Source: Circinella minor (lineage: Eukaryota > Mucoromycota > Mucoromycetes > Mucorales > Lichtheimiaceae). Taken from it: a stretch of DNA of 19,328 nucleotides. The translations under genes and the position numbers were made by a program. Shown here piece after piece: positions 10,224 through 19,328 of this stretch. The stretch spans positions 1 to 19,328 of the forward strand of contig JAEPRB010000466.1 in assembly GCA_016758965.1 (NCBI GenBank), in the 5' to 3' direction. The notes under the pieces were generated by a model. It ran no database searches. It was given only the letters and a program-made list of their open reading frames with translations, and was not told the origin of the DNA. Every line of letters begins with the position of its first letter. The first letter of the stretch is position 1.

Positions 10224-12920
10224 ATGCCATCGATTACAACACCACTTGAACGTGTTGCTAGTGCTATTGATCCTAATTCAACAAGTTCAATTCAAGATAA
10301 AATAAATGCTCTTTCTTCTTTTTCTCATTCACTTTATGGTAAAAAAAAAATAATAATAATAATGAGAGAACTATATTGAATTGAATTGAATTGAATTGAA
10401 TTGAATTGACTATTTTATTTTATTTTTCCAAAAAGATGTTGATATCGATCAAGCACAATCCATATTTGAAACGATTCCATTATCTAATTTTTATATGCTC
10501 TTTGGAATAGCGGAAGGAAGTAATGAAGAAGAAGAATTGAATAAAGTAACCTGTCAAGTTATTCAAAAATTATTACAACCTTTTACTTTTGACATTATTC
10601 ATTCCGATGAAAATAACATGGTAAAATTTTAAAAATAGTATATATATATATATATATAAAATAATTCGAAAAGTTTTTATTAATGAATGAATTAGACATT
10701 TTTATTACAAGGGTTAAATCATTTTTCATCCGATATAAGATATTTATCACTTATTCAAGTAGAAAAATGTTTAAATTCAACAATACAAACGATGGATCAA
10801 GTGGTAAGTATGTTTATTTATTTATTTTTCAACTTGATTTTTTTTTTTTTTTTTTACAAGAAGTTTCCTTTTTTTAAGATGGAGGGTTTTTTTTTTTAAT
10901 TTTTATTTTAGGCTCATTCAAATTTATTTACTTTTTTATTGACAACAATTGCTTTTCGAGAAACACAAACTGCTAATAAAGCAGTAGATATTACATCAAA
11001 GGTAATCTTTTTCTTTTTCTTCTTCTTCTTCTTTATATATATATTAACTCCTCTTTTAACTTATATATAAATAGATTGGAAGTAAATTTCCTAAAGTAAT
11101 ATTTTCAGATAATTCAAGTTTTATTCAAAATCTTTTAACAATGTAAGTTTTTATTCATATACATGTCTATGTTAGAATGAGTTGATAAATTTAGATTATA
11201 ATTTTTTTTTTAGAAATGAAACAGTACGATTTCGAGTGTATGAATTAATTGTTAGAGTAGCTGGATCATCAAATCAAGCCTTTGAATTAGCTGAAAATTC
11301 AGGTTTATTAAATGGATTTATAAATGAAATACAATCAACAGATACTTTAGTTGCACTTAATGCCATTGAAATTTTACGTCAGGTAATAAAGGGGGGAGAG
11401 GGGGGAATAACACATAAACTAAAAATATATAAAATATATAGATTGCAATAACACCTAATGGATTCACTTTTTTGGAAAAATCCAAATTATTGGACTATTT
11501 AATATCATCCATTGATATACAAGATAATAATGATACAACTATTATATTAAAAAAATCAGCTATATTTTTACTTTTGGGTCAACTTGCACAAAATGAGGTA
11601 AAAGAAGTCTTAAAAAAATTTTTGAATCATCTCGCCCGCCCCCCTCTCTCTCTCTCTTTACTCATTCTATTCTTTATTCTTTATTAAAAGGAAATTCAAT
11701 TTGAACCAATTGAACAAAAATATCATTATTTGGAAAAACTTCAACAACACTTGGATAATGATCATACAAATAAGGAAATATTGGTAATGTATAAAATTTT
11801 GCTTTAAAGAAAATACATTATTTTTACTTATTTATTTATTTATTATTATTATAGATATCAGTCATTGGATCTATTGGACTTATTGGTTCAAATAAAGAAG
11901 GTTTATATTTACTTCATAATACACCATTACTTGATACATTCTTTGATATGTTTCAAACATCTTCAGGTGATATGAAAGCTGAATTTCTTTTAAGTTTAAC
12001 TAAACTTATGAGTGTCAGGTTAGATAATTATTTATTATTGGTTGTAATATGGATTGTTTCTCTCTCTCCCCCCCCTTCCCCTCCAACAACAATACTAATT
12101 TATAATGATTTATTTATTTATAGAGGAGAAGACCCTGCAGTAGAACAAATGACACGTCAAATATATGAAGGAATGAATGGTATATATAGATGATGTTGGT
12201 TTTTTTTTTACCTTAAAAAGGAAAAATAAGGGGGGGTGCGTGGAAAGAACAATAAATAATCTTTTTTTTTTTTAAAAAAAAGGGAGACCAACCACATTAG
12301 ATAATTTAATTCAAATTGCGAAACAACCTGTGGAAAATATTCGTATAGCCGCTTTTTCTTGTATAAAATCTATTGCTTCTCATTTATGGGGTCGTCAGGT
12401 AAGGAGTTTCTTAAAAAAAAAAAAAGGTGGCTTTAATAATTAAAGGGTAGTTGAATTTAGGAGAGAAAGAATCGGTTCCAAAGAAGTAAAAAAAAAAAAA
12501 AAAAAAAGGGGGAGGGGGGAGGAAGAGGGAAAAGAAAGAGATTCGACCTTATTCGGGTCGTTGTTTTTTTCTTTTAACTATATGAAATGAATTTAATCCA
12601 ATTGAATACGTAAAAAAAAATAGGAAATGGTACGAAATGAGCCTATTCTAGGTTATTTAGTAGATCGTACAACTGAACACTCTTTAGAAGGACAGGTAAA
12701 AATAGTGTTTTATCTGAAAAATTCGAATTGTTTATAATAAACAAAATTTATATTTATTTATTTTTTTTAGAGATGGAAATATGATATAATAGAAACATTA
12801 ATAACAGCCAATGATGCACAAGAAACTTTAGGTGAACATTATCGTATATTACGTACTTTTATTCGACAAGGACCTTATTATCAATCAACAGAACCCACAG
12901 CAGTATTAGAAAGTGCTTAA
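10224..12920 (+). CDS. PSMD5/Hsm3-like 26S proteasome assembly chaperone (13 exons, 513 aa)
   Basis: Exons: 10224-10338, 10436-10620, 10696-10803, 10912-11001, 11075-11142, 11214-11382, 11442-11597, 11691-11783, 11855-12018, 12124-12179, 12283-12398, 12624-12695, 12771-12920. The joined frame gives 513 residues, against 504 for human PSMD5. It is an all-helical ARM/HEAT-like protein. Recognisable stretches are FLLQGLNH near residue 102, ETVRFRVYELIVRVAG, LEKSKLLDYLISSI, PVENIRIAAFSCIKSIASHLWG, and the C-terminal FIRQGPYYQSTEPTAVLESA, which matches the conserved REGPYY-type tail of the family. PSMD5 (S5b; Hsm3 in yeast) binds the Rpt1/Rpt2 module of the 19S base during assembly and leaves before the mature proteasome forms. 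Introns are 59-225 nt; several carry G-rich or T-rich runs. An AATAAA lies at 12921-12926, directly after the stop. The acceptor at 10694-10695 was chosen over a later AG because it keeps TFLLQ. Confidence 0.88.
10376..10405. repeat. (TTGAA)6 tandem pentamer in PSMD5-like intron 1
   Basis: Six perfect TTGAA units, followed by a partial one, lie inside intron 10339-10435, upstream of a T-rich stretch and the AAAAAG acceptor. Confidence 0.9.
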
Positions 12921-13296
12921 AATAAATAAGGAAGGAAGGGGGGGTGGGAAACAAATTATATACTTTACCCACATTTTAATTATATAAAACAAGAGGGAGA
13001 ATTTTTTTTTTCTTTAAAAAAAAAAAAAAAGAAACGTGTATATGTTTAAAAAAAAAAAAGAAGGGACCGCGAGAAGGAGAGAGAAAAAAAAAACATGTTT
13101 CTTTTTTGTCAAATCCAAAAAAAGAAACTTTTTTTTTGTTCTTCAGCATTTATTTACTAAAAAAAAAGCGTGTGTCTCTTCTTCTTCTTCTTCTTTTTAA
13201 TTATAAATATTTATATATATATTCCCCCCTCCCCACACACACACACCTTCCCCCCCCCTTTTTTTTTACATCATTTCATTATAATTTATTATTATT
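12921..13296. other. Intergenic: PSMD5-like 3' end and kinase promoter
   Basis: No gene is seen in these 376 bp. The left part has the AATAAA signal and a G run (about 12938-12944). The middle has long A and T runs. The part before the kinase start is strongly pyrimidine-rich: repeated CTT triplets (about 13179-13195), C6TC4 with (CA)n (13224-13247) and C8T9 (about 13251-13267). The small open frames here are low-complexity Phe/Leu/Pro/Thr and are not genes. Confidence 0.7.
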
Positions 13297-14881
13297 ATGA
13301 CATACTCATATACAATGACAACTTCAACTTTAGCATCAAAAAAAATATCAATTCAACACTATGAAAGTGATTGTAATTCATTTATTGAACAACAACAACA
13401 ACAAGAACAAAACAAAAAGAATCAATTTTGGAAATCACATTCTATTTTACGTAAAACATTATTAAATATGTTTTTAATACGAAATAATCATTCTCATCAT
13501 TCCGTTTCTACTACTACAACTACGACTTCTTCCTGTGAGTCGAATAGTTTTTCATCTCATTCTTCATTTCGACGACAACCCTTTTTTCGAATGGATCATC
13601 ATAAAAAGAATAATAAAACGAATACTACTACATCTACTAATAAGAATAAGAAGAAGAAGAATAAAAATGAACAACAAAAAGATATAAAAGATGACAAGGA
13701 CCATGCTATTCTTATACCCAATAATAATAACAACAACAATAATAATAATAATAATGTAATATTGGATAATATATATACAAATGTAATTAAATCCATTGGT
13801 GTTGGTTCTTATGCAGATGTTCGTCTTGTACAATCGAAAACAACTTTTCAAATGTTTGCAATTAAAACATTTCGTAAACCTACAAAAAATAATATAACCG
13901 AACGTAAATTTATGAAACAAATTCATTCAGAATATTGTATTGCTTCATCATTAAATCATCCAAATGTTATTAAAACGTTTGATTTGGGTAAAGATTTAAT
14001 TTTGAATCGATATTTTATTGTCATGGAATATGTATGTTGGTTGATTTGATTCAATAAATTTAAAGAAACGTTCTTTATAAATCCCCACCTTTTACTTACC
14101 ATCTTCTTTTTTTTTTTAATTATAGTGTCCAGATGGAGATTTATGTACAGCTATTAGTCATGGTTTATTACGTTCTATGGATGAATTACATTGTTATTTT
14201 AAACAATTATTACAAGGCTTAGTCTATTTACATGATATCATGGGAATTGCCCATCGTGATATTAAACCAGAAAATCTTTTACTTTCAGGTCATTTATTAA
14301 AAATTACAGACTTTGGTGTTGCTGATGTCATGCGAAATGCATGGCAAACAAAAAAACGAAAAAGTCATGATTTATGTGGTACAACAAGTTATGTGGCTCC
14401 TGAATTATATACACAAGAGGCCTATCGAGGTGATAAAGCAGATATGTGGTCTGTGGGTATTGTTTATTATGTCATGCGACGTGGTGAAATGTTATTTGCA
14501 AGTACCAAATTATCTGATCCATTTTATCGAACCTATCTTCGTTATCATTCAGATCAACACTATGCATTATTTAATAATGAAAAATTATTTCATTCGGATA
14601 TAAGAGATATGTTATATCGATTATTAGATCCTATTCCTTCAAGAAGATATTCTGCTCAACAATTATTAAAATTACCATGGATCACAAAATTACCTGTTTG
14701 TTGTCAAAAATCAAAATATCATGATCATGTCAATGGTTTTTCTTCTTCTTCTTCTTCTTCTTCTTCTTTAATGACAAGACATCATAAAAAAGCAATGAGA
14801 ATGGCTTTATCTGCTTCTTCTCATCAAAAACAATTATTCAATTCTACTGTTCCTAATCATCGTTATTTAATAAAAAAGTAA
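13297..14881 (+). CDS. Hal4/Hrk1/Npr1-type Ser/Thr protein kinase (2 exons, 496 aa)
   Basis: Exons are 13297-14031 and 14126-14881, with one 94-nt intron inside the kinase domain. The protein has 496 residues. Residues 1 to about 160 are low-complexity: Gln, Thr, Lys and a run of twelve Asn. The kinase domain follows: glycine loop GVGSYADV (168-175), Lys190 in AIK, the HPNV stretch before subdomain V, catalytic HRDIKPEN with Asp290, DFG with Asp307, and APE with Glu338. SEYCIASSLNHPNV, LKITDFGVADV, the WQTKKRK activation segment and VGIVYYVMRRGEMLF are typical of the fungal halotolerance/nutrient-permease kinase group. In yeast, members regulate potassium uptake (Hal4/Hal5), the plasma-membrane H+-ATPase (Ptk2, Hrk1) or amino-acid permeases (Npr1); which applies here cannot be told. 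The third Gly of the loop is Ala173. The tail carries a nine-Ser run from TCT/TTC repeats. Met7 (13315) is an alternative start. Confidence 0.93.
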
Positions 14882-15161
14882 AGACTTTTTATCTGTATAT
14901 TAAAATGAGAGTCTCGCCTCTCACTCACTCCATCCTTTGTTGGATTTAAATTCAATTCTTAAAAAAAAAAAAAAGCAGGGTGAGATTGAGGGAGGAGTGC
15001 GGTGTTTTACAGTTTCACAAGAAAAAAACCGTGCATAATTGTTACTTTTTTTTTTTTTTACCCAAATTCGAATATTTTATACAAAAATGGATTAGTTTAT
15101 TATCAAACCCGATTCATAAGGTTTATTACACCAAGGTTCATATTTTTTTTTTGTTTACTGC

Positions 15162-16701
15162 TACGTACTAACACTACAACTTTATCCATTTTCAACTATA
15201 AACCCATCCTTTCTCTTAAATATCCTTTTAATATGTTACATAAAGCCAAGTTTTTTTTTTTTTTTTTTTTTTTTGCAAAATAAATAATTTTGTACGTACG
15301 TAGAGTGAAGAAGAAAATATTTTGAACTGGATATAGTTTTGAATGTGTACCGGACTGGGGGGTTTTAAGGGGACTAGTTTGTCCCCAACTTGGGAGTCAA
15401 AGGGGGAGGGGGGGGGACCCGATGAATAACACCAAGTGAGATAAAGACCGCTAATAATAATAAAATGGCACACCTCCTCTACGTTACGTACAAACTGATT
15501 TATGAATCGTTTTATACGTACGTAAAGAAAATTATATTAATTATCAACTCAGTAAAGTGGTAGTGTATTCACCTACTAATTTATAAGCAAAGTTTTATAA
15601 TAAATAAATGAAATTAAGTAAAAAAGTTAATGAAATAATTTAAATAGAGAAACTCTTTTTTTTTTTTCCTTTCAATAACAATCATACGTACGTACGTATC
15701 ATCTTAAAAATATTAATTACGTAATATGTCGTCATGTGAATTGACAGCTTATCATCTCAATGAATAGAATGCATTTATCTATCGATTTGAAAAAAATAAT
15801 AATAGTAATAATTATAAATGAGTTTATACATTTTTAAAAAAGAAACACATCCGTTTATTAGACCGAAGTAAAAAGATCACCATTAAACCGACGATTTGAA
15901 TTGACTTTATCTACATTCAATGTACTAACCATTTTATTGCTTGCTCTACGTATAAATTTTCTCTTTAAAACTCTCTCATTCAATTATAAAAGTGATTAAA
16001 ATTTATCAATAGAGTATATATAAGAAAACAAAGGTATGCTATTATTGTACGTAATATTTAGATTTTATTAAGTTTTATATATTATCCATTTATTTTATAG
16101 TTGTCTTAACCGATTATTCGTTTTTTTTAATGTACGTAGATCCATCCTAAAAGAAAAGATAAGATTTGAATCGGTTTAACAGACGGGCAAATGTTTTAAC
16201 ATAGTAAATTGAATTAAAAAAAAAATCATGCAAAATGTTTTTTATACGTCAACACTTTTTTTTTTTTTCATTACAACTCGTACATAATATCTGTACGTGT
16301 AAATTTTACAATGTAAATAAAGTACCTAATAGAAATTTTTAAATGTTACGTACGTAATGATAAAAAGGGTACGTAATAATAAAAAGTATTCATAAATGTG
16401 AAATAATAGAGTTTTGTTTTTTCATTTCGTAATGTTAGGTCATTGTAAATTGAATATAAAAAAGCAACCTAAAGAAACAAAATATTAGAGTTATACAGTA
16501 TATATGTTTATTACCATGTGATGGAATGATAGTATCATGCTTCATCCTTTTTACGTACGTACGTATGAATTTTATAGCCAAATAAAAATGTTAATAGTAA
16601 ACATAAAATATATTATGCAACATTTAGTATCATGTCTCCTTTTTTTTTTATGTTATGTTATGCACACTTACCTAGTACATAGATGCGTACGTAGATACGT
16701 A
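15162..16701. repeat. Cluster of TACGTA palindromes
   Basis: By hand count about twenty TACGTA hexamers, overlapping copies included, lie here. Examples are 15162-15167, around 15290, around 15515, 15685-15698, around 16348, 16552-16565, 16688-16693 and 16696-16701. A thinner set lies in 3516-5044. Only about two fall in coding exons across the whole window. The role is unknown; candidates are a transcription-factor site, a methylation-linked motif or simple tetranucleotide slippage. Confidence 0.6.
15356..15420. other. G-rich block with a GGGGAC/GTCCCC hairpin
   Basis: G runs at 15357-15362, 15369-15372, 15392-15394, 15402-15406 and 15408-15416 fall within 60 bp. GGGGAC (15369-15374) and GTCCCC (15381-15386) form a perfect 6-bp stem with a TAGTTT loop. 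The block could fold as a G-quadruplex on the + strand and is sharply out of character with its AT-rich surroundings. Confidence 0.6.
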
Positions 16702-17002
16702 ATAAAAAAAAAGACAATATAACCACTGCACTATTATATATTTTTATACTGATGTCCCCCCCCCCTCCCTCCCGTTTCTTTCTTATAAAAAAGAGCAATG
16801 TTATACTTTATTGTTATCAAAAAGTTAAGGAGACAGAGAATATATATAAACTTTTTGGACATTATACATACTTTTTTTTTTTTTTAGTCACTAATGAAAC
16901 AGATGTTGTTTTTTATTATTTAAAAAGTTCATAAGATATATATGTAACAGCGTTAGAAAAATTGTAATTTAGCCACAATGTGAAACATGATTTATTTGAA
17001 AA

Positions 17003-17829
17003 ATGAACTTCAAATTCCAAAGTGTGTTATTTGAACAAAGAGTTGAGCTACCATATGTACCAAGTTTTAAAAAAGGTTGTACCATGCGCCACCCCAATCC
17101 AATTCAAGCTACTGTCATATCTAAAAAGACACAAAATAGGGAGATTACTAGATCAAAACTAAGAAAAGTGAAATCTACATAAATCTAATGTAAATATTAT
17201 AAAAAGAAAAGAGTGGTTTACTTTTTTATTGTATATTTACTACTACCGTGAGAAGACGACAAGAACACCACTGATAGTTATATTATTACCACGGATGAAA
17301 CAGAGTTATACTTCATTCCAAAATTATAACAAGTGTGAGAAGGTGCTATAGACATCAATTATAAATAAAAGATGGAGAGGGAAAAAAATCCAATAAATTT
17401 ACCAGTTAGTAATGATGAACCTTCGCATCATCATCGCAAACTATTTAATACAAAAAAAAAAAAAAAAAAACTGATACCAAAATTTGTCGAACGAATCAAT
17501 TTATTACAATGTCGATTAGAGTAGCTGTTGGCAAAAATACGTTGATTTAATTAACTACATATCATACGAAGAATACATCCGTTATAGAACGAGATATGCA
17601 ACAATGACGTTCTAGGACTTCTTGGTAACTCATATAAAAAGACTGGTACTAAATCAAAGCTCAATGAAGAACCTATTGTTTCTATCTCTGAAAAAAAAAA
17701 ACCAATACATAAGCAGTTAATAATTAGTTGTCATGATATAATAACTGATCCATTTTTCCCAGTACTTTGAAGGGTTGACTATGACTAAAAACGGGCCGCG
17801 CTGTTAATGGTCTGTGTAAAAAAAAAAAA
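17003..17829 (+). pseudogene. Decayed protein-coding relic of unknown family
   Basis: This stretch is of higher complexity than its surroundings and holds successive open fragments on one strand: 17003-17182 (59 codons from an ATG, including CTMRHPNPIQATVISKKTQN), 17172-17351 (next frame, including REKTTRTPLIVILLPRMK), 17372-17524 (50 codons, including LIPKFVERINLLQCRLE), 17588-17770 (60 codons, no ATG, including EEPIVSISEKKKPIHKQ), and a short piece at 17788-17829 (KTGRAVNGLC). The first, third and fourth fragments share a frame; the second is shifted. They abut or nearly abut, as expected of one gene broken by stops and frameshifts. I do not recognise the family. A dead transposon gene is my leading guess, from position and decay only. 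The alternative is chance open frames; confidence is moderate. Confidence 0.45.
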
Positions 17830-18669
17830 AGACATCTATATAATTATATGCAGACAATCCAAACGTATGTAATCCATAGTCAAATGTTTACATTCATGAT
17901 ACACATGAGTGGCACATTGATAAGCATTTTATTATATAAATAAAAATGTTTTTTTTAATCACAATAACATTAAATTGAATTATTTTTTTTAAGTCTCGTT
18001 TTACTTATACACCGTCCCCTTTTATTTCTTTTGATCTTTGTTTGATAACAACACCCAATAAATTTGCCGTACAGTTGTATCATTCTCTATTTTCCATAAA
18101 TAAGAAATACTGTAAAGAGTCACCTTTTTCTCTGAATATTTGAAGTTGTATTATACCTATTGTGGTCGCTTGTTGAGATATTTTTCCTCATAATTTTCGA
18201 TAGATTAGATACAGTATGCCACTAGATACATGTATAAAGATGCTTAATTTGATATACGTATTATACGCTTGCATCCCTATACATAAATATTAAAAATGGG
18301 CTAAGACTTTGAAGAGTATATTTATTTTGCATCTAAAAAGTTCAAAATGGAACCCTCACTAAATAATTATCATACCAACAAAGTTTACTAATTAGTAGCG
18401 TATATCTTTTGCAATGGAAAGCACAATATATGTGATAATGTACAGTACGTAATCATTTATAATTAGCAAAAATGGTGCAGTGTGCGTATATATTTTCTGT
18501 GTAATATTAAGCATACGTAGTTTATATAAAAAATCTAATATATGCTTCTGTGCAAGACATAAAAATGTATTGTACAGTAATGTACATATTACTATTTTAA
18601 ATTGAGCCTTATAAAAGAACTAGACAGCATTATATAAAGTGTTATATGTATATATGTAATATCTCTTAA
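17830..18669. other. Intergenic, no gene seen
   Basis: This 840 bp stretch is AT-rich but of fairly high complexity. It has no long open frame, no convincing exon chain and no tRNA-like cloverleaf or B-box that I can find. It may be further decayed sequence of the same origin as its neighbours. Confidence 0.55.
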
Positions 18670-19043
18670 TACTATCAACCTGCCCTTGGAAGTAGCGAAC
18701 TATATTATTTAGTCCCGATGACTTTCACATCCACTTTATTTTCACACCAAAAATGGGAGATGTAAGCTTGAAATTAACGGGGTTCTTCTGTAGGTAGAAG
18801 CATCCAGTCAGACTTTGCTCTTAAGCTTCCAGTACGTAGATTTTTTTTTTTGAATTATCTACCGTAGTTTTTGTATTATTCATTATAATAAAATTTGTTA
18901 AGATAAGTCGGAATAAAGGTATAATAGATGAAATGTAGTCGCTGGCTCCACTTGAATACTCTCATGGTTCTGTGCGACGTATACGTGTAACGGATCCACC
19001 TGGAGAATCCATGTCGAGCATCGTTATTTTGCTCCCTATATGA
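18670..19043 (+). other. Possible second coding relic or exon fragments
   Basis: Two open fragments stand out: 18670-18762 (31 codons, with LGSSELYYLVPMTF) and 18939-19043 (34 codons plus stop, with SVRRIRVTDPPGESMSSIV), the latter just after a TGTAG that could be an acceptor. The base composition here is less AT-rich than in the flanks. They are in different frames and too short to identify. The reverse strand of the second piece is also open, so this is weak. Confidence 0.25.
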
Positions 19044-19328
19044 CATAATTAAATTTCACAAATCAATAAAAAATCAAATTTTTGGTTTCGTTTCATATAA
19101 CTTGGAAACTAACACGAACCAGTAATCACAGATCCAATGACATGTACCTTTTCGGACCAGGGTTCCAGTACATGCCAGTTGAATAAGGATATCATACATT
19201 TACTTGAATTATTTTATTTCTTTAAACTTCATATTATACACGCACCCCCAACATTATTATGAGATCTGTACAATATGTTTAGTATTAAAATAAATAAAAA
19301 AAACAGAAACATATTTATAGTTAATTTA
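19044..19328. other. Right-end intergenic sequence, no gene seen
   Basis: The last 285 bp contain no open frame of note and no repeat beyond short A/T runs. CATGTACC and CAGTACATGCC near 19140-19176 form only loose inverted matches. Confidence 0.5.

Larger units (their letters stand above)
14882..17002. other. Non-coding, TACGTA-rich low-complexity interval downstream of the kinase
   Basis: No supportable gene lies in these 2.1 kb. The interval has many A/T runs (for example 25 T near 15250-15274) and a G-rich block with a hairpin (15356-15420). It has a dense set of TACGTA palindromes between 15162 and 16701, several in tandem (15685-15698 and 16552-16565). Open frames such as 14980-15283, 15228-15473 (minus), 16537-16722 and 16752-16934 are short, rich in Phe/Lys/Tyr from A/T runs, and match no family I know. 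Confidence 0.7.

Noticed and set aside
13564..13926. Minus-strand open frames opposite the kinase N-terminus
   Set aside because: They are Ile/Leu/Phe runs produced by AAT and AAG repeats on the coding strand, with no family resemblance.
14313..14603. Second-frame open reading frame inside kinase exon 2
   Set aside because: It is a shadow of the kinase domain; the DFG and APE motifs lie in the other frame.
15228..15473. 81-codon minus-strand open frame over the G-rich block
   Set aside because: Its composition is driven by the G/C and A/T runs, it ends in a poly-Lys tail from poly-T, and it shows no homology that I can see.
16537..16934. Two roughly 60-codon open frames at 16537-16722 and 16752-16934
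   Set aside because: They are AT-rich, Tyr/Phe/Lys-heavy, contain TACGTA repeats and homopolymers, and have no motif.
14882..19328. tRNA, rRNA or CRISPR in the gene-poor arm
   Set aside because: I found no B-box-like GGTTCGA with a matching stem and no regularly spaced direct repeats of CRISPR type. The TACGTA copies are irregularly spaced hexamers.

Overview
The window looks like nuclear DNA of an early-diverging fungus, most likely a Mucoromycota (Mucorales-type) species. The reasons are a very AT-rich composition with long A/T homopolymers, many short GT-AG introns (35 placed in six genes, mostly 60-125 nt), standard-code genes with AT-ending codons, and fungal-type gene families such as a Prm10/ThrE transporter and a Hal4/Hrk1-type kinase. 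The assignment rests on gene content and architecture only.

The left 15 kb is gene-dense. In order it holds: a DPI35/HDHD3-like HAD-superfamily protein (+, 215-1467, 7 exons); an Sds22-like leucine-rich-repeat PP1 regulator (-, 1614-3274, 9 exons), convergent with the first; a 2.66 kb non-coding divergent interval; a Prm10-like ThrE-family membrane protein (+, 5935-8277, 4 exons); a zinc alcohol dehydrogenase of the cinnamyl-alcohol-dehydrogenase type (-, 8457-9906, 6 exons), convergent with the ThrE gene; a proteasome assembly chaperone of the PSMD5/Hsm3 type (+, 10224-12920, 13 exons), divergent from the dehydrogenase over a 317 bp shared promoter; and a Hal4/Hrk1/Npr1-type Ser/Thr kinase (+, 13297-14881, 2 exons). 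Every exon junction was chosen so that the reading frame and the family motifs run on without a break.

The right 4.4 kb (14882-19328) has no intact gene that I can support. Its left part is low-complexity DNA studded with TACGTA motifs. Its right part is more complex and holds what reads as a decayed coding sequence (about 17003-17830, several open fragments on the + strand in shifting frames), with a weaker second set of fragments near 18670-19043.

The six genes are ordinary housekeeping or regulatory genes and do not form an evident pathway or cluster. No CRISPR array, tRNA, rRNA or intact mobile element was seen. I do not see a clear new biological system. The observations most worth checking are the relic at about 17.0-17.8 kb, the non-coding enrichment of TACGTA, and a few family-atypical residues (HAD motif I, the kinase glycine loop, a shortened dehydrogenase loop).
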